Shown here piece by piece: positions 24,501-30,979 of a stretch of DNA of 32,604 nucleotides. Source of the stretch: Acidobacteriota bacterium (GTDB lineage: Bacteria; Acidobacteriota; Terriglobia; Terriglobales; Acidobacteriaceae); NCBI GenBank assembly GCA_021790655.1, contig JAJYGR010000041.1, positions 1 to 32,604 on the forward strand, given 5' to 3'. A program made the position numbers and the translations under genes. The notes beneath the pieces are model-generated. The model made no database searches. It saw nothing but the letters and a program-made list of their open reading frames with translations, and had not been told where the DNA came from. The number at the start of each line of letters is the position of its first letter. The first letter of the stretch is position 1.

Positions 24501-24543
24501 CATAGTTAGTTGTCGACAGGTGCATAGCTCTAATGTCTGTCAT
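21541..24543 (-). CDS. Oar-like TonB-dependent outer-membrane receptor
   Basis: The protein is about 1000 residues. A signal peptide (about 22-42, ending LFAQ) leads to a carboxypeptidase-regulatory domain (about 50-135; LQGQVSDQSGAIIPQATVTI, PGTYTVTVAARGF). Next come a plug domain (about 150-245; GSQIYIDGF, RIEILTKPGT) and a long beta-barrel that ends in phenylalanine (SSFSF), as outer-membrane barrels do. This is the Oar/OmpA-related TonB receptor type, abundant in Acidobacteriota and usually linked to uptake of large substrates. A glycine- and asparagine-rich loop lies near residues 912-950. I chose the ATG at 24543 because GAAGGGAA is well spaced; an ATG at 24558 overlaps the upstream stop without a site. 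The substrate cannot be read from the sequence. Confidence 0.92.
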   Translation of the reverse strand: MTDIRAMHLSTTNYVLVRLGRNRRLMTCLAVALIIGVTPLFAQNAPSKPGILQGQVSDQSGAIIPQATVTIASQAGNIVATSTSNELGIYQARGLAPGTYTVTVAARGFSVFANKAVVISSGKVVQLNAELGIKAAKQQVSVRANQKTTNIDTTPDTNASAIILKGKALDALSDDPDELQTELQVLAGPSAGPGGSQIYIDGFTGGQIPPKSSIREIRVNQNPFSAAFDRLGYGRIEILTKPGTAKLHGNIFSRGNYSAFNAQNPILNANLPAGSAPLQEPSYYSYFLNGNIGGPLSKSSSYFVSVFSRNVQNVNIVDAVDPASITASTPNGLVFNQPLGNPSSRLDASTRFDYQLGASNVITLRYAFFRFLNTDTGPGQISLGTQASNIENDENTLQASDNLVLSKNFVDDIRFQYRRIRSSQIAQFTSPTVTLQGEFTAGGSNAGTLRDNQDDYEIQNYFTGSKGDHSLNFGTRFRVYRDANFTTGGTNGSYIFSNAQSYLSRAPRQYKVTVVNNNQYTARATVFDGALFYQDDWKIRPRLTFSYGMRWETQNYISDKSDWAPRIYLAYALDGDHGQNPRTVVRAGYGWFYQRFTVPMSSTSLAGTPYVIQTIHNNLPSNPSVPSNQQIYIETHPAYTETSPGNAVKPPTPIGTNAALTFSTTDPNFHAALDMQGSVGVDRQIVKNITLNVTYLFSRGIHQFLSNNVTAPLFDSSSNEYPDTPPTPPSTNIYQYQSGGVYRENQIAATLTTRMRRLSVNSTYTYTNANGDTTGVDHFPSNAHNPASDYGRTPFDIQDRFVLMATYTAPYGVVLAPYFVYNSGTPYNIKIGNDLTANNQFNARPTFASSCGETGVISTPYGCLNPNPIGTNEQIIPYGLGTGPSNTSLNMHVSKTIGFGPKRNGPGSGGNGDRNDGNGSGAEGQGKGGGMGQMYGTSNHRYGLTLSAYVTNVFNTQNLGVPNGTLTSKFFAKSQSLAGGFFGPPSAGNRSIFLQSSFSF

Positions 24544-24554
24544 GACGATTCCCT

Positions 24555-25541
24555 TCATGGATTTGGAGGCTTCATATGAAGTACATGTGTGGTGATGTCT
24601 GGCCAGAACTCGCGGAAGATATTGGTCAGGCCATCGCGTCCGAGTTGTTCGAGCCAACGTTGCTCTGTCATGGTCCAAGCGCCGGAGGTGGCGGTCGAAG
24701 GATAGTAGAAATTTCCAAGTCCGGCCTGTGCCCCCTTGCCGACAATTTCAGACAGATTCAGGGTGTTGTAGCCTTCATCGTTCGGCGTAATCAGAAGCCG
24801 CGAAATGGCATAGTAGGCGCGATACAACTTACGCCCCTTGCCCAAGGTAAAGTAACGCGAGTCCTCATGCGTGATCGTCGGAATCAGGAAGTCGGTCATG
24901 TAATTACCTACAGCCTTGTCTGTAAACGAACGCCAGTAGTACTGGCTATAGCCGGACCATCCATTGCCCAAGGTGGGATAGCTCTTCGCTATGTAAAGCG
25001 GTTCTGCGTCAATCCCAGCGAAGATGAATGCCGAATAATCAAAGCTGTTTTGCGTTGCAATCTTGAACTTTTCTCCGACAGTTGGTGGCGCGGGGCGAAC
25101 GTTCGCGCTGACTGCGCGATAGTTCGGCATGATGCCAAGGATGCGCTTGGGCTGCTGGCCGAAGTCTGGCGGAGGAGTGTTTGGCTGTGTTCCTCCGGGC
25201 GTGGCATATTGAACCCGGTCGCCGCTCGCTCCGGGAGTATTTTGCAGCTTTAACTTTTGATCCTGGGTCGATCCAGCCTTTCTCTGCTCATCGGATGAGG
25301 TGGCCTGCGGCGCAGACGGCGTTTGATGCGCCGAATCAGCAGCAGAAGACACCGAAGAGGAACTGCTCTCATTATGTGAGCCGCTTTGTGGGGCACCTTG
25401 CGGGTCCTGTGATCTTCGTAATGTCGCGTATAGGTAGGCGTCTGGTGCATCCGGCAGAGAAGAATCATCCTGCTGCCCTGAGAGACCGGCCGCGCTGATA
25501 ATGAAAATAAATAGAACTCCGAAGCCGAGTGCATGGCGCAA
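24555..25541 (-). CDS. Secreted acidobacterial protein paralogous to 20356-21456
   Basis: The product is 328 residues with a signal peptide (RHALGFGVLFIFIISAAGLS), an LPDAP motif at 29-33, a long low-complexity linker rich in S, Q, P and A (about 40-130), and a C-terminal domain (about 135-325). That domain shares LGIMPNY, EDSRYFTLGKGRKLYRA, GLGNFYYP and GLTNIFREFWP with the protein at the other side of the receptor. The regulatory Ig domain of the paralogue is absent. I propose a TTG start at 25541 because AAGGAG (25549-25554) is ideally spaced. Upstream in-frame starts at 25601 and 25616 lack a good site but cannot be excluded. The stop is 11 bases before the receptor start, so the pair is almost surely co-transcribed. 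Confidence 0.8.
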   Translation of the reverse strand: MRHALGFGVLFIFIISAAGLSGQQDDSSLPDAPDAYLYATLRRSQDPQGAPQSGSHNESSSSSVSSAADSAHQTPSAPQATSSDEQRKAGSTQDQKLKLQNTPGASGDRVQYATPGGTQPNTPPPDFGQQPKRILGIMPNYRAVSANVRPAPPTVGEKFKIATQNSFDYSAFIFAGIDAEPLYIAKSYPTLGNGWSGYSQYYWRSFTDKAVGNYMTDFLIPTITHEDSRYFTLGKGRKLYRAYYAISRLLITPNDEGYNTLNLSEIVGKGAQAGLGNFYYPSTATSGAWTMTEQRWLEQLGRDGLTNIFREFWPDITTHVLHMKPPNP

Positions 25542-25660
25542 GGCCGTACTCCTTATCGGGAATACAGGAGTCCCAAGGGAACTGCACTTGTTGATCCACA
25601 TCTGTATCTGTGCCAACTTGCCTCGCTAGACATATGATTACCCGCGTTGGAGCTGGCGAA

Positions 25661-25674
25661 TGTCGAAAAATGTC
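25661..25674 (+). promoter_or_regulatory. TGTC direct-repeat box, copy 1
   Basis: TGTCGAAAAATGTC: two TGTC half-sites 10 bp apart, about 120 bases upstream of the proposed start of the receptor operon. A further partial site, TGTCGAAGAACAAT, starts about 28 bases later. The spacing equals one DNA turn, so both half-sites face the same side, as for a protein binding head-to-tail. The regulator is unknown. Confidence 0.45.
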
Positions 25675-26078
25675 TTGTGATGTGATGTGTCGAAGAACAA
25701 TATTAAGGTTGCCCGCTATGGAGATAAACAAAGAATGCGCAGCGTTTCTATCAGTAAAGATGCCCACTCTCCCTACCGCGCATCCAACCCAGCATGACTG
25801 ATTCGTGCGATAGGAACGCCCCGACAAGGCGCCACAGATCATGTCCTGAACCATTCGGAAACGTCGCAAGGTCGCCAACCGGAACCACGATATGACGCGC
25901 CTCTTCGATTGTGAGTGAGATATTAATCTATCCCAGCGATCAATCCTCAGTTCATCGAAAGGAGGGTTGAGGTGAACCGATGAGCACAGGGTGCCTCGTT
26001 CGCTGGCCACGATTCGCATACAAGGGTTCTCCACGCTGCTCGTAGTCAGGGTTCTCATGGACTTCCACTCTCCCGATT

Positions 26079-26155
26079 ACCGGGACACACCCCTTAACCC
26101 CTTAATGACCCACATCGCTGCGAGATGCCGCACTGGTTAAGTGGTCCGTCCCGGT
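26079..26155. ncRNA. Long two-part hairpin, possible structured RNA
   Basis: An outer 8-bp stem (26079-26086 with 26148-26155) is followed by a 2x2 internal loop and an inner 11-bp stem with one mismatch (26089-26099 with 26135-26145), closing a 35-base loop. The left CGGGA (26081-26085) can instead pair with TCCCG at 26071-26075, giving a short hairpin that excludes the long one. Two exclusive pairings are the logic of attenuators and riboswitches. It is about 540 bases upstream of the receptor operon and 490 upstream of the transposase gene, so it could also be a free-standing small RNA or a fossil mobile hairpin. Confidence 0.4.
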
Positions 26156-26285
26156 CGAATCCTTAACAACTAGTTCTCTATTGTGTTCAGTCCTGTATCG
26201 GCCACCTCCGTCATAAAAATGTCACCTGCAAAAGAACCGGGACGAGCCACTGCACTTAACTTTACTCAGTTACGAGGGGAACAAA

Positions 26286-26370
26286 TGTCGAGAATTGTCA
26301 TGCGAAGCAGTTGCTTGCGGAGAGCGACTGACACCAATCCGGTGTTGAACGGCGCTTTTTGAGAAACTTC
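26286..26370 (+). promoter_or_regulatory. TGTC direct-repeat box, copy 2, in a partly duplicated block
   Basis: TGTCGAGAATTGTC (26286-26299) is followed by a block resembling 28512-28599. Shared anchors in the same order are the box itself, CGGAGAGCG (CGGAGGGCG there), GGTGTTGAA (GGTATTGAA there) and TTTTTGAGAAAC (TTGTTGAGAAAT there). A degenerate second box lies at 26357-26370. No gene follows closely on the + strand, so the site may be orphaned by rearrangement near the IS element. Confidence 0.4.
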
Positions 26371-26640
26371 TGGTAACTGTGACGTCACAAGGCTAGCACA
26401 AGGCGGGCATCGACCAGAATTAAGGAAGACCTGCGCCCGCGATTTCGGTATCGGTAGCCCGCAAGGTCGTTGCTCTTAAATGCGAGCCGAGCTCCGCGCC
26501 GACGAAGCAGGCTCCGCATGCTCTTCCGCTTACCAGAAAATGGCCTCTATCAGGTCGAAGCGATTTTAGTTCCAGTTTCCAGGTCTAAACCCACCGGCTT
26601 TCAGCCGGTGAGCTTTCAGCATCCGTGCTAGATTTGGCCT

Positions 26641-27087
26641 GTGATGGTGGAGTACAGGACGAGCGCGCGCGCGATGTGGGACGTGAAGTACCACGTGGTG
26701 TGGATAACGAAGTACCGGTATAAGGTGCTGCGAGGGGAAGTGGCGGAGCGGGCGCGCGATCTGATACGGCAGATATGCGCGGCCCGAGAGGTAACGATTG
26801 TGCGGGGAGCGGTGTCGCCGGATCACATTCATCTGCTGGTGGCAGCGCCGCCGCAGTTGGCGCCCGCCAAGCTGGTGCAGTATTTGAAGGGACGATCCAG
26901 CCGGATGTTGCAGGAAGAGTTTCCGCACCTGCGCAAGCGGTATTGGGGGCAGCATTTGTGGGCACGAGGGTACTTCTGCGCGACGGTGGGCGCGGTGGAC
27001 GAGAAGACGATACGCGAGTACATCGAGAATCAAAAGTGGGATGAGGATGCGGAGAGCTTTAAGATTACAGCGCCCACGGAGCCTTAA
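26641..27087 (+). CDS. tnpA: IS200-type / REP-associated tyrosine transposase (Y1)
   Basis: The protein is 148 residues from GTG 26641, or 147 from ATG 26644. It is a Y1 HUH single-strand transposase. WDVKYHVVWITKYRYKVLRG is the family's N-terminal signature. The metal-binding HUH motif is DHIHLLV (H62, H64), and the catalytic tyrosine is in REYIENQ (Y127). RYWGQHLWARGYF is the usual block before it. All catalytic residues are intact and the length is normal, so it could be active. It cuts and rejoins single-stranded DNA at hairpins, and matching hairpins lie on both sides. A ribosome binding site is not visible, consistent with low expression. IS200 and RAYT proteins are close; the nearby REP-like hairpins favour a RAYT. 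Confidence 0.9.
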   Translation: MMVEYRTSARAMWDVKYHVVWITKYRYKVLRGEVAERARDLIRQICAAREVTIVRGAVSPDHIHLLVAAPPQLAPAKLVQYLKGRSSRMLQEEFPHLRKRYWGQHLWARGYFCATVGAVDEKTIREYIENQKWDEDAESFKITAPTEP

Positions 27088-27088
27088 G

Positions 27089-27147
27089 CCGGCTTCAGCC
27101 GGGAGCGCTTCAGGCTGCTTCAGCAGCGACCCGCGACTTTCAGTCGC
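27089..27147 (+). repeat. Three tandem REP-like hairpins downstream of tnpA
   Basis: CCGGCT/AGCCGG (27089-27094, 27097-27102), GCTGC/GCAGC (27114-27118, 27123-27127) and GCGACT/AGTCGC (27133-27138, 27142-27147) follow each other between the transposase stop and the right-end hairpin. With the two end hairpins they share a centre of the form CTTCAG or CTTTCAG (CTTTTAG in the right-end hairpin), while the outer stem bases differ but keep pairing. They are probably REP/BIME-type targets of the transposase. Confidence 0.65.
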
Positions 27148-27292
27148 AATCCAACCCACCGGCTTTTAGCCGGTGGTCGTTTAGGTTTCCGCAGCATGGC
27201 ATCATGCGCGCGGCGCTTTCGGAAAGCATGGGGAAGTTGCTGTGTGGCTGCCGCCGCAGCAGATCGACTAGTCTAATGCCTCGCGCTCACGG

Positions 27293-28426
27293 TCAGTCGA
27301 GATTCAGAAGCCGCGACGCGGCTTTTCGGAAGAAATGGCCGCCGTTCGCGGCGTGGGAAGGCGCGAAAGCCGCGGTCAGAACTCGCACGGGAAACGGAGG
27401 ACGTGCCTCGTGTCCATCCCCATCCTGGGCCGGGAATAACTGCACCAGCGCCTGCTTCGGATTTTCCCGCAAGGTGTCGAGCAGCGCCACCCGATGCACG
27501 CAGAAAATCGTGCAGTACGGTGCGCAGAGCTTGGGTGTTTTGGACTCCCGCTCGATATCCTCCTGCGTGTATTGCGCAAGCGGGATGGCGGGATATCCGC
27601 GCTGGGCCATGCAGTAGTGCACCAGCCCGTTCTCGCAAATATAAAGGTGGCGACCGCCAGCGGGGCAGTGCCACTCGTTGGGCAGCCCACGCAGTAGATT
27701 CCTGCGCCATGGATTGTGGCGGGCAAAAGAGAACAGCGGTTTCGAGAGGCGCTCTATCTCATCGATTACCTTCTGCGATTCCGCACTCAGCGGCTGAATC
27801 CGTCCGGTCTCATCGTGGACAATGCCTGCGCTGCTGCCCAGGCCCAGTTCGATTGCCCTCCGGGCGATCACCAGGGCGTCTCTGGGTCGATCGGTTCCGG
27901 CCCCGACCACCGAGTGAATATGCACCTGAAATTCAGCGTACTCTGCCAGCCAGCGCAGCTTCTGATCAAGAACCTTCAGGCTTTTCTTCGAGACTTTGTC
28001 CGGCAGCACGTTATCGATGCTGATTTGCATGCGGTCGAGTCCAGCGCGGTTCAGTTTCCGGATGCGGTCGACAGAAAGCAGGTAGCCATTCGTGACCATG
28101 ACGACGAGCATGCCGTGATGGCGTATCCGCCGGATAATTTCCTCCAATTCGGGATGGAGGAGCGTCTCTCCGCCGGTCAGCGTGATGGCGGTGGTGCCGA
28201 GCGCCGCCAGACGATCAATGCGGAGCAGCATCTCCTTCGTCGGAACCGGTTTGGAGAAGTCGTCGAACTCGTTACAGTAGGTACAAGCCAGGTTGCAGCG
28301 GCGAGTCACCACAACATGCGCGAAAACCGGATGGCGGGGTGACTTGAGCGCCATCGCAACCAGCCGGATTTCCCGGTACACGCGATGCCATCGTTTGGCA
28401 CCACGACGAACGGTAATCATTCCCAT
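27293..28426 (-). CDS. Radical SAM / SPASM-type protein
   Basis: This 377-residue protein binds a 4Fe-4S cluster through CNLACTYC (C44, C48, C51; CxxxCxxC), followed by the family's GGETLLHPEL (85-94) and MVTNGYLL for S-adenosylmethionine binding. The C-terminal part has six clustered cysteines (C254, C264, C272, C301, C305, C309), as in SPASM/twitch auxiliary-cluster domains. Such enzymes modify peptides, sugars or lipids by radical chemistry; the substrate here is not known. The frame is open upstream to 28792, but the ATG at 28426 has TGAGGA and gives a normal N-terminus. It is divergent from the glycosyltransferase at 28780 across a 353-base gap with two regulatory boxes, which suggests shared control. 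Confidence 0.88.
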   Translation of the reverse strand: MGMITVRRGAKRWHRVYREIRLVAMALKSPRHPVFAHVVVTRRCNLACTYCNEFDDFSKPVPTKEMLLRIDRLAALGTTAITLTGGETLLHPELEEIIRRIRHHGMLVVMVTNGYLLSVDRIRKLNRAGLDRMQISIDNVLPDKVSKKSLKVLDQKLRWLAEYAEFQVHIHSVVGAGTDRPRDALVIARRAIELGLGSSAGIVHDETGRIQPLSAESQKVIDEIERLSKPLFSFARHNPWRRNLLRGLPNEWHCPAGGRHLYICENGLVHYCMAQRGYPAIPLAQYTQEDIERESKTPKLCAPYCTIFCVHRVALLDTLRENPKQALVQLFPAQDGDGHEARPPFPVRVLTAAFAPSHAANGGHFFRKAASRLLNLD

Positions 28427-28779
28427 CAGACCAGTCCTCAGTAGGGGTTGCGGAAACCTTGTCGGCAATCCGATGCACGAGAACAATATATTCCTCAAGT
28501 AGCGAAGCGAGTGTCGAGAAATGTCGTGCGCAACCGGATGCTCTACGGAGGGCGTGTGGGGCGGGCTCGGTATTGAAGATTGTTTTGTTGAGAAATGTCG
28601 AGACGCATCATCCCCTGCGACGGAACTCCGTCTATTAAGACATTGGATGTTATTCGCCCTAAACATTGTAGTAGCGTACTGAAGCTTTTCAAGATACTGT
28701 CGATCCACTGCAGATGGCGGTCGCCGAACGGCGTCAGAATATCTTCGTTCAATTTGCCGGTCGGAAGGAAATATGACGA
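28427..28779. promoter_or_regulatory. Divergent promoter region with two TGTC direct-repeat boxes
   Basis: This gap separates the radical SAM gene (-) from the glycosyltransferase gene (+). TGTCGAGAAATGTC at 28512-28525 and TGTTGAGAAATGTC at 28586-28599 are 74 bases apart, about seven DNA turns, so one factor could bind both on the same face. A short palindrome (GACGGA at 28619-28624, TCCGTC at 28627-28632) lies between the boxes and the glycosyltransferase start. I could not assign -35/-10 elements with confidence. Confidence 0.5.
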
Positions 28780-29916
28780 ATGCGAATTGCAATTTTCACC
28801 GAGACGTTTCTGCCCAAGGTCGATGGCATTGTCACCACACTCTGCCAAACTATCCGACAGCTCAAGAAACTAGGCAACGAGGTGCTAATTTTCGCGCCTG
28901 AAGCGGGCGTCAAGGAATATGAGCAGTCACGAGTCGTCGGCATAAGCGGATGCTCGTTTCCTTTCTATCCTGAACTGACGTTATCGCTTCCACGCGCCTC
29001 GATGCGCGAAGCGTTGACGGCGTTCCATCCTGATATCATTCATGTCGCTGACCCCGCTCTCCTGGGTCTGGCTGCGCTCTATTACGGGGGAGGCGCTCGG
29101 GGTGGCGCTTTGGGCTTGCCCTTGGTTGTCTCGTACCATACCGATCTTCCTCAATATCTGCATCACTACGGAATGGGGATGCTGGAAGGGCTGATTTGGC
29201 CCCTTCTGCGCATTCGGCATAAGCGGGCCACGCTGAACCTATGTACCTCGGGTGTCATATTGGAGCAACTCCGTGAACACAGAATTGAGCGGACAGCGCT
29301 TTGGCCGGGCGGCGTCGATTCAGACCTCTATAGAGCCAGTCAACGCTCGGAACAGATGCGCCTGCGCCTGACCCAAGGCCACGCGGCGAGTCCGTTACTG
29401 CTCTATGTTGGACGGCTCTCGGCGGAGAAAGAGATTGAAAGGATTAAGCCGATTCTTGAAGGCATTCCAGGTGCATGCCTCGCATTAGTTGGTGATGGGC
29501 CTCACAGGAAAAAACTACAGCGACACTTCTCGGAGAGCCCTGTTTTCATGTCCGGCTTTCTGCATGGTGATGAATTGGCCAGCGCTTTCGCATCGAGCGA
29601 TATCTTTGTGATGCCCTCTCGCACCGAGACATTGGGGCTCGTCGTTCTGGAAGCAATGAGTTCGGGTCTCCCAGTGGTCGCTGCACGAGCAGGAGGCATT
29701 CCGGAGCTCATAGAAAACCACGTAAGCGGCTATCTGTTTGACGATGAGGGCGAAGCGATTGCAGCCGTACAGCAGCTATTGCGTAATCCCGATCACATGG
29801 CTACCGTCCAGGAAAACGCCAGAAAGAGGGCGCTCGCGCATAGCTGGGAGGCGGCCACCCAGAGGCTGGTAGAACACTATCAATACGCTCGTGAGTGCTT
29901 TCCTGCCGTGAAGTAG
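28780..29916 (+). CDS. GT4-family glycosyltransferase, SqdX paralogue
   Basis: The 378-residue enzyme has the GT-B fold. The N-terminal domain opens MRIAIFTETFLPKVDGIVTT, and the C-terminal nucleotide-sugar domain has LLYVGRLSAEK, the EX7E motif with E283 and E291, and AARAGGIPELI. It resembles the sulfolipid synthase SqdX encoded on the other strand (30980-32185) along nearly its whole length, including SPLLLYVGRLSAEK and SRTETLGLV, so the two are paralogues. It lacks the basic C-terminal tail of that protein. It probably transfers a sugar from a nucleotide donor to a lipid. Donor and acceptor are unknown; SqdX-like, mannosyl- or glucosyl-transfer are all possible. AAGGA precedes the ATG. 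Confidence 0.88.
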   Translation: MRIAIFTETFLPKVDGIVTTLCQTIRQLKKLGNEVLIFAPEAGVKEYEQSRVVGISGCSFPFYPELTLSLPRASMREALTAFHPDIIHVADPALLGLAALYYGGGARGGALGLPLVVSYHTDLPQYLHHYGMGMLEGLIWPLLRIRHKRATLNLCTSGVILEQLREHRIERTALWPGGVDSDLYRASQRSEQMRLRLTQGHAASPLLLYVGRLSAEKEIERIKPILEGIPGACLALVGDGPHRKKLQRHFSESPVFMSGFLHGDELASAFASSDIFVMPSRTETLGLVVLEAMSSGLPVVAARAGGIPELIENHVSGYLFDDEGEAIAAVQQLLRNPDHMATVQENARKRALAHSWEAATQRLVEHYQYARECFPAVK

Positions 29917-29973
29917 GTTCGTTGTGGGTTGTGTTTAAAACGCCGTCTATTTTCGCATTTGCGCTCCCAATAT

Positions 29974-30975
29974 TTATGATTCGGTCGCAGCCAGCAGTGC
30001 TCGGAACTTAAATCCCGATGCGACAACTGCGATGCCGCCTCCAATTAGAAGTGGCGCGGTGAAGATGCCGAAAGTCAGCAGTGAGAAGGCAGCAGCAACC
30101 GATTTGTCGACCCCGAACAAGCCCATCCCGAGCACGCAAAAGAACTGATAAGAGCCAAGGTTGCCCGGAGCATTGGGAATAACTGTCCCAACCCTGATGA
30201 TCAAAAAAACCGCCGCCGCTGCTGCCACCGGCAAATCGAACCCACTCCCCTTCATCAAGAACCACATGGCCAAGATGAGGCAGACAATCGACAGGCAACT
30301 GACAGCCCCTGCCGCTATAATCACTCGCGGGTGCCCCATCAGCACGAGCGCATCCAAGAACCCTGCTTTGATCGCCTCCGGGTCCTGTGCTGTCAGGTTT
30401 CGGCGGCCTCGTCCTCGAAACAACACCAGTACGATCCAGACACTCATGATGATGGCGATACACACGGCCAAGATCAGGGCCCCCGATACAAGCGATCCAG
30501 GAAGCCGGACCACCAGGGCGACGGCAAAGAAGCCAGCCAGCATCCAAAGGCCGTCGAGCATGCGTTCGAGAACGGCTGAGGCGAACGTGTTCGAGAGCGC
30601 GAGCCTGCTCCATCGTGAAAGCAGGTAACACCGGATAAGTTCGCCGGGGCGCAGCGGCAGGACTTCATTGAAGAACAGTCCTATATAGACTGCCTGAACG
30701 GTCCTCCAGAATCTCACTTCGGCCAACGGCTTGAGTAATATTGCCCAGCGCCAGGCGTTCACGAAATATACCGCCACGCTGAAAACGATGGCAAGGGCCA
30801 GGTAGCCGGGGCTGAGAACTTCAAACTGATGAATGAAGCTGTGGAGATCAATCCCCCAAAATACCCATAGGAGGCAGAGCGCAGCTACAGCATACGCCAG
30901 ACCTGCGAGCAGTCGCCTTTGTTTAGGCCGTTTCGTCCATCTGCGGGGTAACTGCAATCTTGGCCTGACGCGCAC
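29974..30975 (-). CDS. Flippase-like integral membrane protein (LPG synthase TM / UPF0104 type)
   Basis: This polytopic protein of about 333 residues has roughly eight hydrophobic helices. It carries the family's typical segments: WRWAILLKPL, LFFNEVLPLRPGELIRCYLLSRW, ERMLDGLWML and IPNAPGNLGSYQFF. This domain is found as the membrane half of lysyl-phosphatidylglycerol synthases and as stand-alone proteins near lipid-linked sugar genes, where a flippase role is suspected. No synthase domain is attached. The start is uncertain. GTG 30975 lies 4 bases after the sqdX stop; TTG 31017 would overlap sqdX by 38 bases. It follows sqdX on the same strand and probably moves or organises the glycolipid product (inference). 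Confidence 0.83.
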   Translation of the reverse strand: MRVRPRLQLPRRWTKRPKQRRLLAGLAYAVAALCLLWVFWGIDLHSFIHQFEVLSPGYLALAIVFSVAVYFVNAWRWAILLKPLAEVRFWRTVQAVYIGLFFNEVLPLRPGELIRCYLLSRWSRLALSNTFASAVLERMLDGLWMLAGFFAVALVVRLPGSLVSGALILAVCIAIIMSVWIVLVLFRGRGRRNLTAQDPEAIKAGFLDALVLMGHPRVIIAAGAVSCLSIVCLILAMWFLMKGSGFDLPVAAAAAVFLIIRVGTVIPNAPGNLGSYQFFCVLGMGLFGVDKSVAAAFSLLTFGIFTAPLLIGGGIAVVASGFKFRALLAATES

Positions 30976-30979
30976 CGAG

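Larger units (their letters stand above)
25542..26591. other. Gene-free region of about 1 kb with regulatory signals
   Basis: No convincing gene is present. A - strand frame (25465-26058) overlaps the secreted protein's start and has an odd R- and S-rich composition. The region must hold the promoter of the receptor operon (- strand). It contains two copies of a TGTC direct-repeat box (25661-25674 and 26286-26299), a long two-part hairpin (26071-26155) and the perfect 12-base palindrome TGTGACGTCACA (26378-26389). A block from 26286 to about 26370 resembles the block upstream of the glycosyltransferase (28512-28599). The region may have carried a gene that was lost or moved. Confidence 0.5.
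26592..27176 (+). mobile_element. IS200-like / REP-associated transposase element
   Basis: A single tyrosine-transposase gene is bounded by matching stem-loops. Left is CACCGGCT (26592-26599) with AGCCGGTG (26603-26610). Right is CCACCGGCT (27156-27164) with AGCCGGTGG (27168-27176). Beyond the hairpins, CTAAAC on the left and GTTTAG on the right extend the mirror symmetry. The size (about 600 bases) fits IS200 or a RAYT unit. No target duplication is expected for this family. Exact ends are not certain. Confidence 0.7.

Noticed and set aside
24576-25253. 225-codon + strand frame
   Set aside because: It is antisense to the secreted acidobacterial protein, whose domain is supported by its paralogue.
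25465-26058. 197-codon - strand frame upstream of the secreted LPDAP protein
   Set aside because: It overlaps that gene's signal peptide in another frame, lacks a binding site and has no recognisable domain. The region looks regulatory.
26592-27176. A larger composite transposon around the IS200-like gene
   Set aside because: Only one transposase and one pair of end hairpins are present. There is no second IS copy or target duplication in the window.
27308-27324. AAGCCGCG/CGCGGCTT hairpin followed by TT as a terminator
   Set aside because: It lies inside the 3' end of the radical SAM coding region. On that gene's strand no T-run follows. It could at most stop weak + strand read-through from the transposase.
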